Below, in pieces: positions 48,616 to 59,550 of a DNA stretch of 64,000 nt. The stretch comes from Chelonoidis abingdonii (lineage: Eukaryota; Chordata; Testudines; Testudinidae). The position numbers were made by a program, and so were the translations under genes. The notes under the pieces are model-generated. The model saw only the letters and a list, made by a program, of their open reading frames with translations, was not told the DNA's origin and did no database searches. Location: NCBI RefSeq assembly GCF_003597395.2, contig NC_133778.1, positions 22,175,450 to 22,239,449 on the forward strand, given 5' to 3'. Position 1 is the first letter of the stretch. Every line of letters starts with the position of its first letter.

Positions 48616-48686
48616 GGGCTAAATCCCAGTCCCACAGAAATCAAAGGGAGTTTGGCCATATATTTCAATGGGATCAGGCTTTAGCA
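48616..48686. repeat. Palindromic MITE, 'tttcaatgggatcaggc' family
   Basis: gggctaaatcccagtccc and tgggatcaggctttagc are inverted. Confidence 0.6.
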
Positions 48687-49056
48687 TTTCAAATGAGTGG
48701 TGCCTTTTAATCTGAAGGATGCATAAGATCAGCAGTCCACATTGGTGGTTGTTTTGTTCCAAGGGCTCCATTCTGGCTCCCCTTCCACACAGATGTGAGC
48801 ATTGAGGAGAGGGTGGAAGGCGCAACCTACTCTCCTTTGTTCAACTGGCCAGCAGGCAGCCAGACTTTGGGTGCTCTGTGCTTTCTGAAAGCCCACTGGG
48901 GGAGCCGTAGCACTGCCAATGACCCCAAAGGTATGGTAGTAGGCCCAGTCTAAGCTCTGTGCTCACATTGCACCTCCAGGTAGGAAGTGTAGAAGCTAGT
49001 TCTGTATGAGCTTGCCAGCAGCATTCAAATGTGCAGTGCCCACACAATCCCCTATA

Positions 49057-49300
49057 GCACAGTGGCCGAATGGTCTGGGATTAGAGCACTGGACAGGACT
49101 CTGGGAAATATAGGTTTAATTCCCTGCCTGCTGCAGACTTCCTGTCTGACCTCTGGCAAGTCAGTCTCTCTGTGCCTCAGTTCCCAATCTGTAAAATGGG
49201 GATAATAGCACCTTCATTTTCTCCCACCCTTTTTCTGTCCTGTCTAACAGGAAGCTCTTTTGGGGCGGAGTCTCTCATGCTATGCATGTGTTATGGGGCT
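49057..49300 (+). repeat. MIR-like SINE
   Basis: cagtggccgaatgg, agagcactggacagg, tttaattccctgcc, ctctgtgcctcagttccc and aatctgtaaaatggggataa in order. Another well-preserved + strand copy. Confidence 0.85.
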
Positions 49301-49309
49301 AGCTCCATG

Positions 49310-50520
49310 GAGCCCTGAGCTCAGCACAACTGATGAATTATTAAAACGTGAGCCCTAAAGGTCTCAATTAATCCCATGCAAAGTCAGATTTAAGGCTGTA
49401 AATCCAGCCCAGCAGTCATATCCTCAACTCATGCTGCGTACGCCGCAGCCTGTTTAAAGGCCAAAGGGTGACCTGTGCTCATAGCATTCGTTCTGCCTTT
49501 CCTTGCTTTTGTGGATTTACATCTTTCACCTTGATGCTTTAGGTTGGACTCCTGGTATATTGTTTGTCTTTCTCTATTGACTTTCCATATTCAGTATGAG
49601 AAACTTCCATCCTGAATGCGGCAGGAGCCGCACTTCAAGTAGCTACCCCTTCCCACAACATTAGGGAATATATGTGCATGCAGCAGCCCCTTTGATTGTA
49701 ATGCCAAACTGTGCAAGGGCCATCTCATGCTGTACCCCTTAAAAAGCCTTTTCAGCATGGAAGGGAGAAAACAAACTGCACCCTGTAAGTGAGTTATTGA
49801 AAGCTCACAGTGAGTAACAGGAAACACCCATTTTAAATCATGGCTAACTTGAAAGGTAGCTGGAGTTATTAACTTAAATGCATAGAGATGAAAAAACATG
49901 GATTGTCAATAGACAGGACACAAATGATAAAACAATTATCCCATACAGCAGGCTGCTTTCCAAGTCCAACAAACTCAGTATAAAGTGGGTGGATAAGCAG
50001 CATTCTTGGGGCCTGCTTTACCGCTGGCACCAAATACCTCAGCTGGAAGGCCAGAGGGTGGCCTCTAGTGCCACCACATTCAGAGCTGTAGATCAAACAA
50101 ATCAACAATAGTCTTCATACAACACGGTGCCTCGCACGTCACCAAACAAGGAAGGCTGAACAAGGTGGCTGAGGGCAAACCAAATCAAAGTGCTCCACAC
50201 CATCCTCCGTAAACTCGGCACGGACTCAGTCTGGAGAGAGCCCTGAGGAGCTGAGTGCGAATCTCCAGGGGTGAGTGACATTTAAACTCTGCCATGTGAC
50301 CAGCTGAATCCCTCCAAGGATAGAAGCACTATAGCAAGGACTAAGATGGCAACTCACTGAATGTGACATTAAATTTCTAAGGCACGATAACTCCTCTCAA
50401 AGAAAAGAGAACCAACCCCTATGACCCACGTTCAAATGGAAGGCTAACATGGAGAAAGTGATTTAGGTTTTTTATATGGTCATGGCTCCAACAGAAATGA
50501 GTCCCATCATGGCTGGTGCT
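49310..50520. other. Intergenic, no gene
   Basis: Mostly unassigned; no frame resembles a known protein. Confidence 0.4.
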
Positions 50521-50524
50521 GTTA

Positions 50525-50705
50525 CTGGCTCAGCACTGCAGAGCTGGCAGTGTAAGTAGACAAGACGGGTAACAGGTTGGAGGAAGAAATAGAAGCTCAC
50601 AGAGGCAAAGGGGCTGGCAGACGGTCAGTGGCAAGATGGGATTAGAATGTAGGTCTCCTAAATCCCAGTCCAATGCCCTAATTTTTGGGACCCTACTGCC
50701 TCCCA
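50525..50705 (-). repeat. MIR-like SINE, degraded
   Basis: agaagctcacagaggcaaagg, gatgggattagaatgtagg and ctaaatcccagtccaatgcc in minus-strand order. Confidence 0.55.
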
Positions 50706-50929
50706 GCTTTAGTTCCTCAGCATCCCATCCCAATGTGTGCAGTGAGTGTGTTACACGAACGTAGATTCTCTTACAAGAGCACATCAATGACTCTGTAAAC
50801 TGGTCTGTGGGTTTCTAATTCTATGCAATTTACCCCACCTTTCACATCACCTCTGAGATTGGCCCCTCAGTCTCTCCCTAGTGGCAGCATTAGAAATCAA
50901 GGAACGCATTTTCAGGCTTGTGTAACTTA

Positions 50930-51108
50930 GTGGTACTCCAGTGACTTCAATTAAGCAAAGTCAATTTATAGCTGCGGAGAGTTTGGCCCTTAGATTTTTT
51001 TCAGGTGGGTTGCTCTACCACCTCTTTAAAATCCCAGGGCTGAATCCTGATACCACTGAAGCAATTACAAAACACATTGTCTTCAATAGCACCTAGATTT
51101 GGTCCTCT
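50930..51108. repeat. Two adjacent palindromic MITE copies
   Basis: 50930-51000 contains ccagtgacttcaatt and 51037-51108 contains gctgaatcctgataccact with a cttcaatagcacc core. Both are decayed. Confidence 0.4.
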
Positions 51109-52500
51109 CACTGAGCTTTGTATGTTTTATTTCCAAAACTCGAGGCCCTTTTCTCCTTGTCAGGATACTGGATGCCTTGAGAAGCAGGAAGCTGGCATTT
51201 GGGGAAGGGTGGATTCCTGTTTGATGGACTCAGTCTTTTAAAACGATATTTTGTCACAAATAATCTCTGTGCTTGTTGTCTTTATGGAAATAGCCTTAAT
51301 TCCAGTCGGGGCATCACACATTGATCTAAACACTCCTCTGTGCTGGATCAATTTACATTAGGAGATGACTATTCTTGCGTTGCTGTTCATCATATTGAAA
51401 GAAGTAAATGTTTAGTTACAGGCTAAAATCCATTAGACAAACCTCTGCATTTTGCTGTAAGATAGTCAGCATTGCAGCCTATGCCTTGCACAATTTTCAG
51501 CTATAACTCCTACAAACTATTTGAAAATATCATCCCTTCCACACGCTCTTCAGTTCCCCCTTCAAAGAGCTCCTTTGCAGCGTCCCACTTGCTGGGTACA
51601 CTGACAGAATGCCTTCTACTGAAACACACAAGACGGAAACAAGCAAAATCATAACATTGCTGTAATGGAAGGGGCATTTCAAGTTCTGTTCAGGGTCATG
51701 TTTCCAAAAGGGAAACCTCTGCTTTCCCCAGAAGGCTGCCTGATAGAACATGACAGTCTATATGTGGGAACAGAAGAAAAATGTGGATTGCATGGTTTGA
51801 GATAATGATCTCACCCATGAAGAAACAAAGTGGTTCACGGAGTGGGGGAGAGTTGTACAGTGCCTTGTTCCTTAACCTCTTAATTTACTGCAATACTGGA
51901 CAGCAAGGGACTTTAGTAACTTCTTGACAAGGGAAATGGATTTTTCATTTGGACAAAGCACGTATCTGAAGAGAGACAGGCTGTGAGGTGGAAGAGAGAG
52001 CATGCTAGGGGAATTGGTGGCTCTTGCATGGCATCACACTACCAGGACTTAAAGGAATAAGTTCTTGGTTCATCTGGACAGAGATAGGCACCCCTACACA
52101 GCCCATGGCTGTGGCCCTAACCCCCCTGTTTGTAGGAAAAGTAAAGGGAAATCTCTGCTTTCAGTGACTAAAAACAGTACACTTCTAGCTCTTGGGAATA
52201 TAGACCCACAGAAAGTGATCATTGAGGCTGGGAGCTCCCTGCTGATCTTCCCCTAAAGAGAGCAGCCACCAGGCCTGGGCTCTGGGGCTAGGAATAGCAA
52301 TGGCCTGGGATCTCTTGAATTTAAGGAAGCCCACGGATGATAACTGTATGGGGCAGTGCCCCAAGCTATGGCTGCTGACAGCTCCCTGACACCCCCTCAC
52401 TAGAACAAAAGTTCTCAAAATTGGTGGCCTAAACCTGGGTGCTTTAATCCAGGGAAAGGGTGTGTTTAACTTTATACACCCTCACTTGAACGTTGGGGCC
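51109..52500. other. Intergenic, no gene
   Basis: 51250-51470 is repeat-free, AT-rich and contains attgatc and caatttacatta words; candidate conserved non-coding. The rest is unassigned. Confidence 0.35.
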
Positions 52501-52511
52501 TTCACTCCTTT

Positions 52512-53140
52512 GCAACTACACTGAGTCAGACCAGGGTCCATCTTGTCCAGTACCCTGTCTGACAGCGAGCTGTACTGGAATTTCAGGGGGAGCGTACATA
52601 ACAGACAATAATGGAGTGATCCACCCCGGTCTTCCACTCCTGCTTCTGGTACTCAGAGGTTTAGGGTCGCTCCGCTCATGAAGCTCTGTGCCTGATTGTT
52701 TGGCAAATAGCCACTGACAGGCCTATCCTGCATGAACTTATCTCATTCTTTTTTGAATCCAGTTATATTTTTGGCCATCCCCCAGCGACAAGTTCCACTG
52801 GTTACTTGTGCATTGTGGGAAGAAGTACATCCCCTTGTTTCTTTTAAACCTGTTGCCTATTAATTTATTGGGTGACCCCTGACTTTTGTATTGTGGGAAA
52901 GGGAAAATAACCCTTTTTTCACCACATTGTTCATGATTTTATAGATCTCTAGCATATCGCACCTTGTCATCTCTTTTCTAAGCTGAGCAACCCTTATCTT
53001 TTTAGTCTCTCCTTGTTGAGAAGCTCTTCCATGCTCTTGACTATCTCTGGTCGCCCTTCTCTGAACCTTTTCCAATTCCACTATCTTGTTTTGCAATAGG
53101 GTGACCAGAACTGCACAAGTATTCAAGATGTGGGCATACC
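52512..53140 (-). mobile_element. CR1 3' fragment
   Basis: On the minus strand, reading from 53140, the end of the CR1 ORF2 is visible (VLVTLLQNKIVELEKVQRRA, a variant of the CR1 FWSPxYKKDIxxLExVQRRA block), then a 3' UTR ending ggtctgactcagtgtagttg. It is 5'-truncated and broken by stops. The subfamily differs from those at 30963 and 55515. Confidence 0.8.
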
Positions 53141-53496
53141 GTGAATTAATAAGGTAGCATTATGATATTCTCTTCTTTTCCATCCCTTTCCTAATAGCTA
53201 GTAAAGCACTGCTTTGACCGCTGCTGTGTATATAGCATCTGTAAAAATGTCAATAACATTTACCTACTTTGGAGTGCTTGGGACAATCTAGTTATGGGTT
53301 GTACAGTGCTACATAGTCTTAAAACTTAACAGAATGTATGCAAAGCTCCACCCCCTCTCTGAAACCTAGTGCCTCTAAATCCCAGCACGTTTCAAAAATG
53401 TCCTTTGTCAAAACTCTTCCAAACACTGAAAACTGTTTTCAGGTGTCAAATAACATCCAATCCTGTCCTGTATCCTTTACAAAGGAGGTGGGTAGA
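53141..53496. other. Intergenic, no feature seen
   Basis: No gene or repeat that I can support. Confidence 0.4.
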
Positions 53497-53504
53497 AGTG
53501 TAAA

Positions 53505-54129
53505 TAGGGCTCTACCAAATTCAAGGTCCATTTTGGTTAATTTCACTGTCAGGGGATTTTTAAAATAGTAAATTTCATGATTTCAGCTATTTAAATCTGA
53601 AACTTCATGGTATTGTGATTGTAGGGGTCTTGATTCAAAAAAGAGTTGGGGGGTGTGTCGTACTGTTACCCTTACTTCTGCTCTGCTGCAGGCGGCAGCT
53701 GCCTTCAGAGCTGGGCAATTGGAGAGTGGCGGCTGCTGGCCAGGATCCTAGCTCTGAAGGCAGAACCGCCACCAGCAGCAGTGCAGAGTAAGGATGGCAT
53801 GATATGGTATTTCCACCCTTACTTCCGGGCTTCTGCCTACAGAGCTGAGCTGTCAGTCAGCAACTGCCACTCTCCGGCCACCCAGCTCTAAAGGAGTGCT
53901 GAAATAGGAGTGGCAATACCATGATTCCTGCCCCCCGCCCCAAAAAACCTAGTGACCCCCCTGCAATTCCCTTTTGGTTCAGGACCCCCAATTTGAAAAA
54001 CACTAGTCTCCCCTGTGAAATCTGTATAGTATATGGTAAAAGTAAACGAAAGACCAGATTTCACAGGGTTAGACCAGATTTCAGGGTCCATGATGCATTT
54101 TTCGTGGCTTTGAATCTGGTCGGGCCCTA
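53505..54129. mobile_element. hAT-type non-autonomous element (625 bp)
   Basis: Ends tagggctctaccaaattc and gaatctggtcgggcccta are inverted. The flanks agtgtaaa and attataaa match 6 of 8. The middle holds GC-rich imperfect direct and inverted copies of ggcggctgctgg-type sequence (53690-53890), suggesting internal rearrangement. Confidence 0.8.
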
Positions 54130-54462
54130 ATTATAAAACACACTGAGAACTGTGGATGAAAAGTGCCATCTAAGAATGAGGTTTTTGCTGGTTTTTTAAT
54201 TCTTCTTTCATTCATGTTTGTGTATATTTATAATCAGGATCAGGTGCTGGACCTACTGTAGCATTGTTTGTCAAGCTTCCATGCCATTTGGATACCTGCC
54301 TTTCAATTCCCACTCAAATGTATGCTATGTATTAAATGTGCATAGGGATATATACTCTCTCTGTAACAATCCTGTACATTTTTGAGGCCCTCAATGGAAG
54401 GAACCACACATCACTTTCCGCATGTGACCCAAACACAAGTTTCAAGCCTCTCTTCTGATGGA

Positions 54463-54735
54463 TTACTGTCATCCCTATTTACAAATGGGGAGACTGAGTC
54501 ACAGAGATATTAAGGAATTGATTTTTCCAGAAGGATTTAGGAGCTCAGTCGCCATCGAAAATGAAAGAATTGGACTTGTGCTCCTAAATCCCTGAGGTAC
54601 TTATAAAAAATGCATGACTTGTGTAAGGCCAAACTTGTCTAAGGTGGCAAATCCAGGACTAGAAGTTGGGGTGAAATAAGCAGAGTTTTGCCATTGACCT
54701 CGGTGAGGCTGGGGTCTCACCCTAGATCTCCTGAG
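54463..54735 (-). repeat. MIR-like SINE interrupted by a palindromic MITE
   Basis: acaaatggggagactgagtc and cacagagatattaagg at the left and caaatccaggactagaag, cctgagttatggtcctgtgc at the right are minus-strand SINE parts. The middle, 54533-54603 (gatttaggagctcag ... tgtgctcctaaatccctgagg), is inverted-repeat sequence not expected in the SINE. Confidence 0.55.
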
Positions 54736-54739
54736 TTAT

Positions 54740-55510
54740 GGTCCTGTGCCTAGCCACAGAGCTGTCTTTCCCCTTTGGGAAAGCATGTGTACATGTTCAC
54801 CTTCTAACCAACAGCTGCTTTTCTGATGCTCTGCCTCTCACTCTTATGCCTCTTTCTAGGCTGCCCACAATGCTCTGTCCTATATGCTGCGCAACCTCTC
54901 TACTAAAACCTCTTTCTTTGCTCATCCTTCCAGAACTGATCTCCCCTCTGGTGCTGTTGACTCTCACTTTTACATCTGGTCACCTGTTTGCGTATAATTC
55001 GTTTGATGCAGATTATAAAATATTGGGAAAGGGCTTGTCTTCTCACATAGCTCCATAGATGCACATAGCATTTTACAGCCATCTAAACAATGGCTTGTGT
55101 CTTGTCATGCTAGGACCATTGCACCAGCTGTGTGAATCAACAGCATAGTCCCAAATATGCATGCTCCTGACTGCTTCTGAAGTTCCCAGACCATTTTCTG
55201 ATGGCTTGGAGTCCCTGCAGCTCTATGCACGGGGAGGCTCAGCCCTGCTCCCACTGACTGCACATGGGGGGGCATGGTCCCCTGAATAGGAACACACTGG
55301 TGCAGCACTTGGAGGGGGTCTCCAGCCCTGCAAACCAGCTTTCATTGGGTGTACTACCCTTTGCAATATCTCCAGCACCGTTGCCTCAGAAATAGTTTGA
55401 AATCAGCTCGGACTGAATCTTTCCTCTGCTCATTTTGACATTACCCCCTAATGCTCCTGTGCAGTTAGGCTGCAGGAACCAAATTCGGAGTCCTGCTGTA
55501 ATTCTATTGA
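54740..55510. other. Intergenic, no gene
   Basis: Unassigned. The C/T-rich frame at 54738-55058 has no recognisable similarity. Confidence 0.4.
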
Positions 55511-55514
55511 AGGG

Positions 55515-58500
55515 TATGTGCTGTTTAGGAAAGAGAGACATAAAGGCAAAGGTGGTGGAGTAGCACTGTATATCAATGATGAGGTTAACTGTAAAGAAAT
55601 AAGAAGGGATGGAATGGATAAGACAGAGTCTGTCTGGGCAAAAATCATATTGGGGAAGAAAGCTACTAGAGCCTCCCCTGAGCTAGTGCTTGGAGTGTGC
55701 TATAACCACCGGGATCTGATTTGGATATGAATAGAGACCTTTTTAATGTTTTTAATGAAGTAAATACTAATGGGAATTGTGTGATCATGGGAGAGCTTTA
55801 ACCAGATATAGACTGGAGGATAAGTGCTTTAATAATATAATCGCCCAGATTCACTAGAGGCGTATATGTTCCTTCACCAAGTAGTGGCTGAAACCAACAC
55901 GAGGGGATGCCATTTTGATTTGATTTTGGTGAGTAGTGAGGACCTCATAGAAGAAAATGGTTGAAGAGGACACCTTTTCGAGCGATCATTGAGCTAATTC
56001 AGTTTTAAAGAATTGAAGTATAAACAAAATAGTTCATAACTGGCATTTTTTATTTCAAGGGTACTTTAAAGAATTAGAGGAAAGTTTGTTAGAAGATGGA
56101 TTGGGCTGAAGCGACTTGGGCGATCTAAAGGTGGCAGGAAGATTGGAATTACAGTCAAGTCAAAGGCAGAACTATCAGAAGCCTGCATCCCAGAAAGGGG
56201 AAAAAATCATAGGCAGGATTGTAGGACCACAGCTGGTCATGAGCAAGCATCTCAGAGAGGTGCTTAAGAAGCAGATAGCCTACAAGGAATGGAAGATGGG
56301 GGAGTGATCAGCAATAGGAAAAGCTACATATTAAGGTCAGAACATGTAGCGGATAAAGTATAGAAGGCCAAAGCCATGTAGAGTTGGACTTGCAAGGGAA
56401 TTAAAACCAAGTAGTAAAAGTTTCTCTAGCCATATAAATAAAAAGAAAACAAAGAGAGAAGTGGGACCGCTAAACATTGAGGAAGGAGGTAAGTTAAGAA
56501 TCTAGGCATTGGCCCAATCATGCTAAACAAAAACTTTGCCTCGTCTTTATAGGTAATGAGAGCTTAGGATAATGGGGTAGGTTGACAAAATAGACATGAG
56601 GCTATGGAGGTAGATATACCCATCCAAGGTAGAAGCCCAAACTTGAACAGGCTTATGGGACTAAATCAGGGGCCAGATAATCTCAGCAAGAATATTAAAG
56701 GAACTGGCACATGAAATTGCAAGCCATTAGCAAGGTTTTTAATGACATCTGTAAAAACTCAGGGGTTGTACCGTAGACTGGAGACTTTACAAACATAGGT
56801 TCCGATCTTTAGAAGGGGGAAAAAGTGATCAAGTAACTAGTAGGCCAGTTAGTTTGACATATGTAGTGATGCAGGTCTTGGGAAAAAAAATTAAAGGAGA
56901 GGTAAAGGACATTGAAGGTCAGATGGTTAATGGGACAAATCAAACATGGTTTTACAAAAGGTGATCGTGCCCAACCAACCTGATTTCTTTGAGGAGGTAA
57001 AAGATTTTTTAGACAAAGGGAATGCGTGAATTCTAAGTACCTCGATTTCGAGTTAGGCATTGATATGGTTCCACATGGGAATTATTAGCTAAATTGGAAA
57101 AATGGGGATCAATAGAAAATTGAAAGGTGTGGAACTGGTTTAAAGGGGGACTACAATGGGTCATCCTGAAAGTGAATTGTCAGGGCTGGAGGAGGTACTA
57201 GTGAGTTCCTCAGGGATCCGGTTTTGGGACCAATTTTATTTGATCTTTATACTGACTTTGCACAAAAAGTCGGGAATGTGCTAATAATTTGACGGTGCAA
57301 CAAAGCTAGGAGGTATTGCTACGTCAGAGAAGGACTGGGATATTGCTACAGGAAGATTGGATGACCTTGTAACTGGGGTAATAGTAAGAGGATGAAATTT
57401 ATTAGTGAAAGTTCAGGTCTGCATTTAGGGATTAAGAACCAAGAACTATTGTTTATTAGAGATAGAGAGATTCAGTTGAAAGTAATAGAGGAGGAGAAGG
57501 ACATCAAAGATTTGGGTGATCACGTGAGAATTATAGAGCCCCCAATTTGATATGCTGCGAAAAAAAGGTCTGTGGTCTTGGGATGCTCAGGAGATGTTAT
57601 TTCCAGTCGAGATAAGAGGTGTTAGTACCGTTCTACAAGGCATGGACCTCAATCTTTGATACTGTGGTGCAGTTCTGGTCCCCATGTTAAGGATGATGAA
57701 TCAAATGGAAGGTTCAGACAGGCTACTAGGATGATCCAAGCATGGAAACCTTCACATGAAAGGGACTCACAATCTTGGCTTGTTTAGCCTACTCAAAGGG
57801 CTGAGGGGAGATAGTGATTGCTTTCTATAATATATTCGGGAATAACATACCGGGAGGAGAGGAGAATTATATTAAGCTCAGTGACCATATGTGGACACAG
57901 AACAAATGGATATTAAATGGCTGGCAGGAAGTTTAGACTTAAATTAGGTGACAGGTTCTAACTATCAGAGGAGTGAAGTTCTGGAACAGCCTTTCAAGGG
58001 GAGTAGTGGGGGCAAAAGACATATCTGGCTTCAAGACTAAACTTGATAAGTTTATGGAGGGGATGGTTTAATGTGATAGCCTAATTTTGGCAATTAATTC
58101 GTCTTTGACTACTAGCGGTAAATATGCCCAATGGCTTGTGATGGGATGTTAGAAGGGGTGAGATCTGAGTTACTACAGATAATTCTTTCCTAGGTGTCTG
58201 GCTGGCGAGTCTTGCCCACATGCTCAGGGTTTAACTGATCACCATATTTGGGGTCGGGAAGGAATTTTCCTCCAGGGCAGATTGGCAGAAGCACTGGGTG
58301 GTTTTCGCCTTCCCCTGTAGCGTGGGGCACGGGTCACTTGCTGGAAGGTTCTCTTCACCTTGAAGTCTTTAAATCATGATTTGAGGACTTCAGTGGCTCA
58401 TACAGAGGTTTGATACAGGAGTGGATGGGTGAGATTCTGTGGCCTGCATTGTGCAGGAGGTCAGACTAGATGATCATAATGGTCCCCTCTGGCCTTAAAG

Positions 58501-58516
58501 TCTGTGATTCTATGAT
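55515..58516 (+). mobile_element. Nearly full-length but heavily decayed CR1 LINE (about 3.0 kb)
   Basis: The copy begins within the endonuclease (GGGVALYINDEVNCKEIRR at 55557-55610), passes through a reverse transcriptase area with many stops and frameshifts (catggttttacaaaagg near 56943 is the HGFTKG block), and finishes with the 3' UTR: tttaactgatcaccatattt, ggaattttcctccagggcag, gtgagattctgtggcctgc, ctagatgatcataatggtcc, and a gtgattctatgat tail. No frame exceeds 85 codons, so it is much older than the copy at 30963. Confidence 0.92.
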
Positions 58517-58688
58517 ACTGCCTTCTTAAATAATGATTGATATAATATACAATGTGATTCCCATCGTACTGCACCTTGTGTGCAACCTGCACCACAAAAT
58601 GCAAGAAACAGAAATAATGTATTAAATTCTGCATGATCCATTGTATAGCGAGGCATGAAAAATAGGGCCATGCTGTGTGACAAGATGG

Positions 58689-58812
58689 TAGGGTGACCAG
58701 ATGTCCTGATTTTATAGGGACAGTCCTGATTTTTGGGTCTCTTTCTTATAGAAACTCCTATTACCCTCCACCTCCTGTCCCGATTTTTCACACTTGCTGT
58801 CTGGTCATCCTA
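58689..58812. mobile_element. Short MITE with 8-bp duplication (124 bp)
   Basis: Ends tagggtgaccaga and tctggtcatccta are inverted. Exact duplications caagatgg at 58681-58688 and 58813-58820 flank it. It sits about 170 bp after the CR1. Confidence 0.93.
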
Positions 58813-58934
58813 CAAGATGGTTCTGTTGAGCATATTGTTGGTGGCCCTTTTAGGGGATCAGGAAGAATTACTCAAAGTAATGGTGCCTCAAAGATCACGG
58901 ATTTTTAACTAGATTCTAGTTTTTCTTGTAGAAT

Positions 58935-59060
58935 ATTTGTATTACAGTAGCACCAGGATGCCCCATCTAGAGACTGTTGGACCCCATTGTGGTAGGTGTT
59001 TGACAAATACATAGTTAGAGACAGTCTCTGTCCAATAGAACTGAATAGACAAAAGGAAAA
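58935..59060 (-). repeat. SINE-related fragment
   Basis: gtagcaccaggatgcccc, ggtaggtgtttgacaaatac and agacagtctctgtcc match the minus-strand pattern seen at 35875 and 42690. Confidence 0.55.
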
Positions 59061-59097
59061 GGATAGGGAAAAGGAGGTACAGGATTAACTTCTAAAG

Positions 59098-59419
59098 TAG
59101 GGGTTCTCAAGCTTTTTCTTTTTGTCTCCCCCCACCCCCCAACATGCTATCAAGACTCCACAGCCCACATATGCCACAACAATTTTTTCTGCATATAAAA
59201 GCCAGGCCCAGCATTACGGGGTAGCAAGCAGGGCCCTGTGAAGCTAAGTTGCTTTGGCTTCAGCCTCGAGTGGCAGGGTTTGGAGCCCTGGTCTTCAGCC
59301 GCAGGGTGATGGGGCTTTGGCTTTGTGCCCAGAGCCCCAGCAAGTCTAATGCCAGCCCTGCTTGGCGGACCCCCTGAAACCTGGTAGGGGCCCCCCAGAT
59401 CCCTGATTGAGAACCACTG
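59098..59419. mobile_element. hAT-type non-autonomous element (322 bp)
   Basis: Ends taggggttctcaagc and gattgagaaccactg are Charlie-like terminal repeats. The flanks ttctaaag (59090) and ttctagag (59420) match 7 of 8. The interior is a GC-rich agccccag-type stretch. Confidence 0.88.
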
Positions 59420-59445
59420 TTCTAGAGAAAGGGAATTTGAAGCTC

Positions 59446-59550
59446 AGAGGCACAGACCCTCAACAGTATTTAGGTTCCTAACTTCCTTTGACATGGCTGG
59501 GAGTTAGGCTCAGATCCTCGCACACATCTGGGCACCTAAGCCACTTTGCC
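59446..59550. repeat. Palindromic MITE, 'aggttcctaact' family
   Basis: cagtatttaggttcctaact and ctgggcacctaagcc are inverted around ggctgggagttagg. Confidence 0.5.

Noticed and set aside
47645..49300. tRNA genes suggested by 'tagtggatagagcactgg' and 'cagtggccgaatgg'
   Set aside because: These heads are followed by SINE bodies and tails, and no full cloverleaf can be formed; they are tRNA-derived SINEs.
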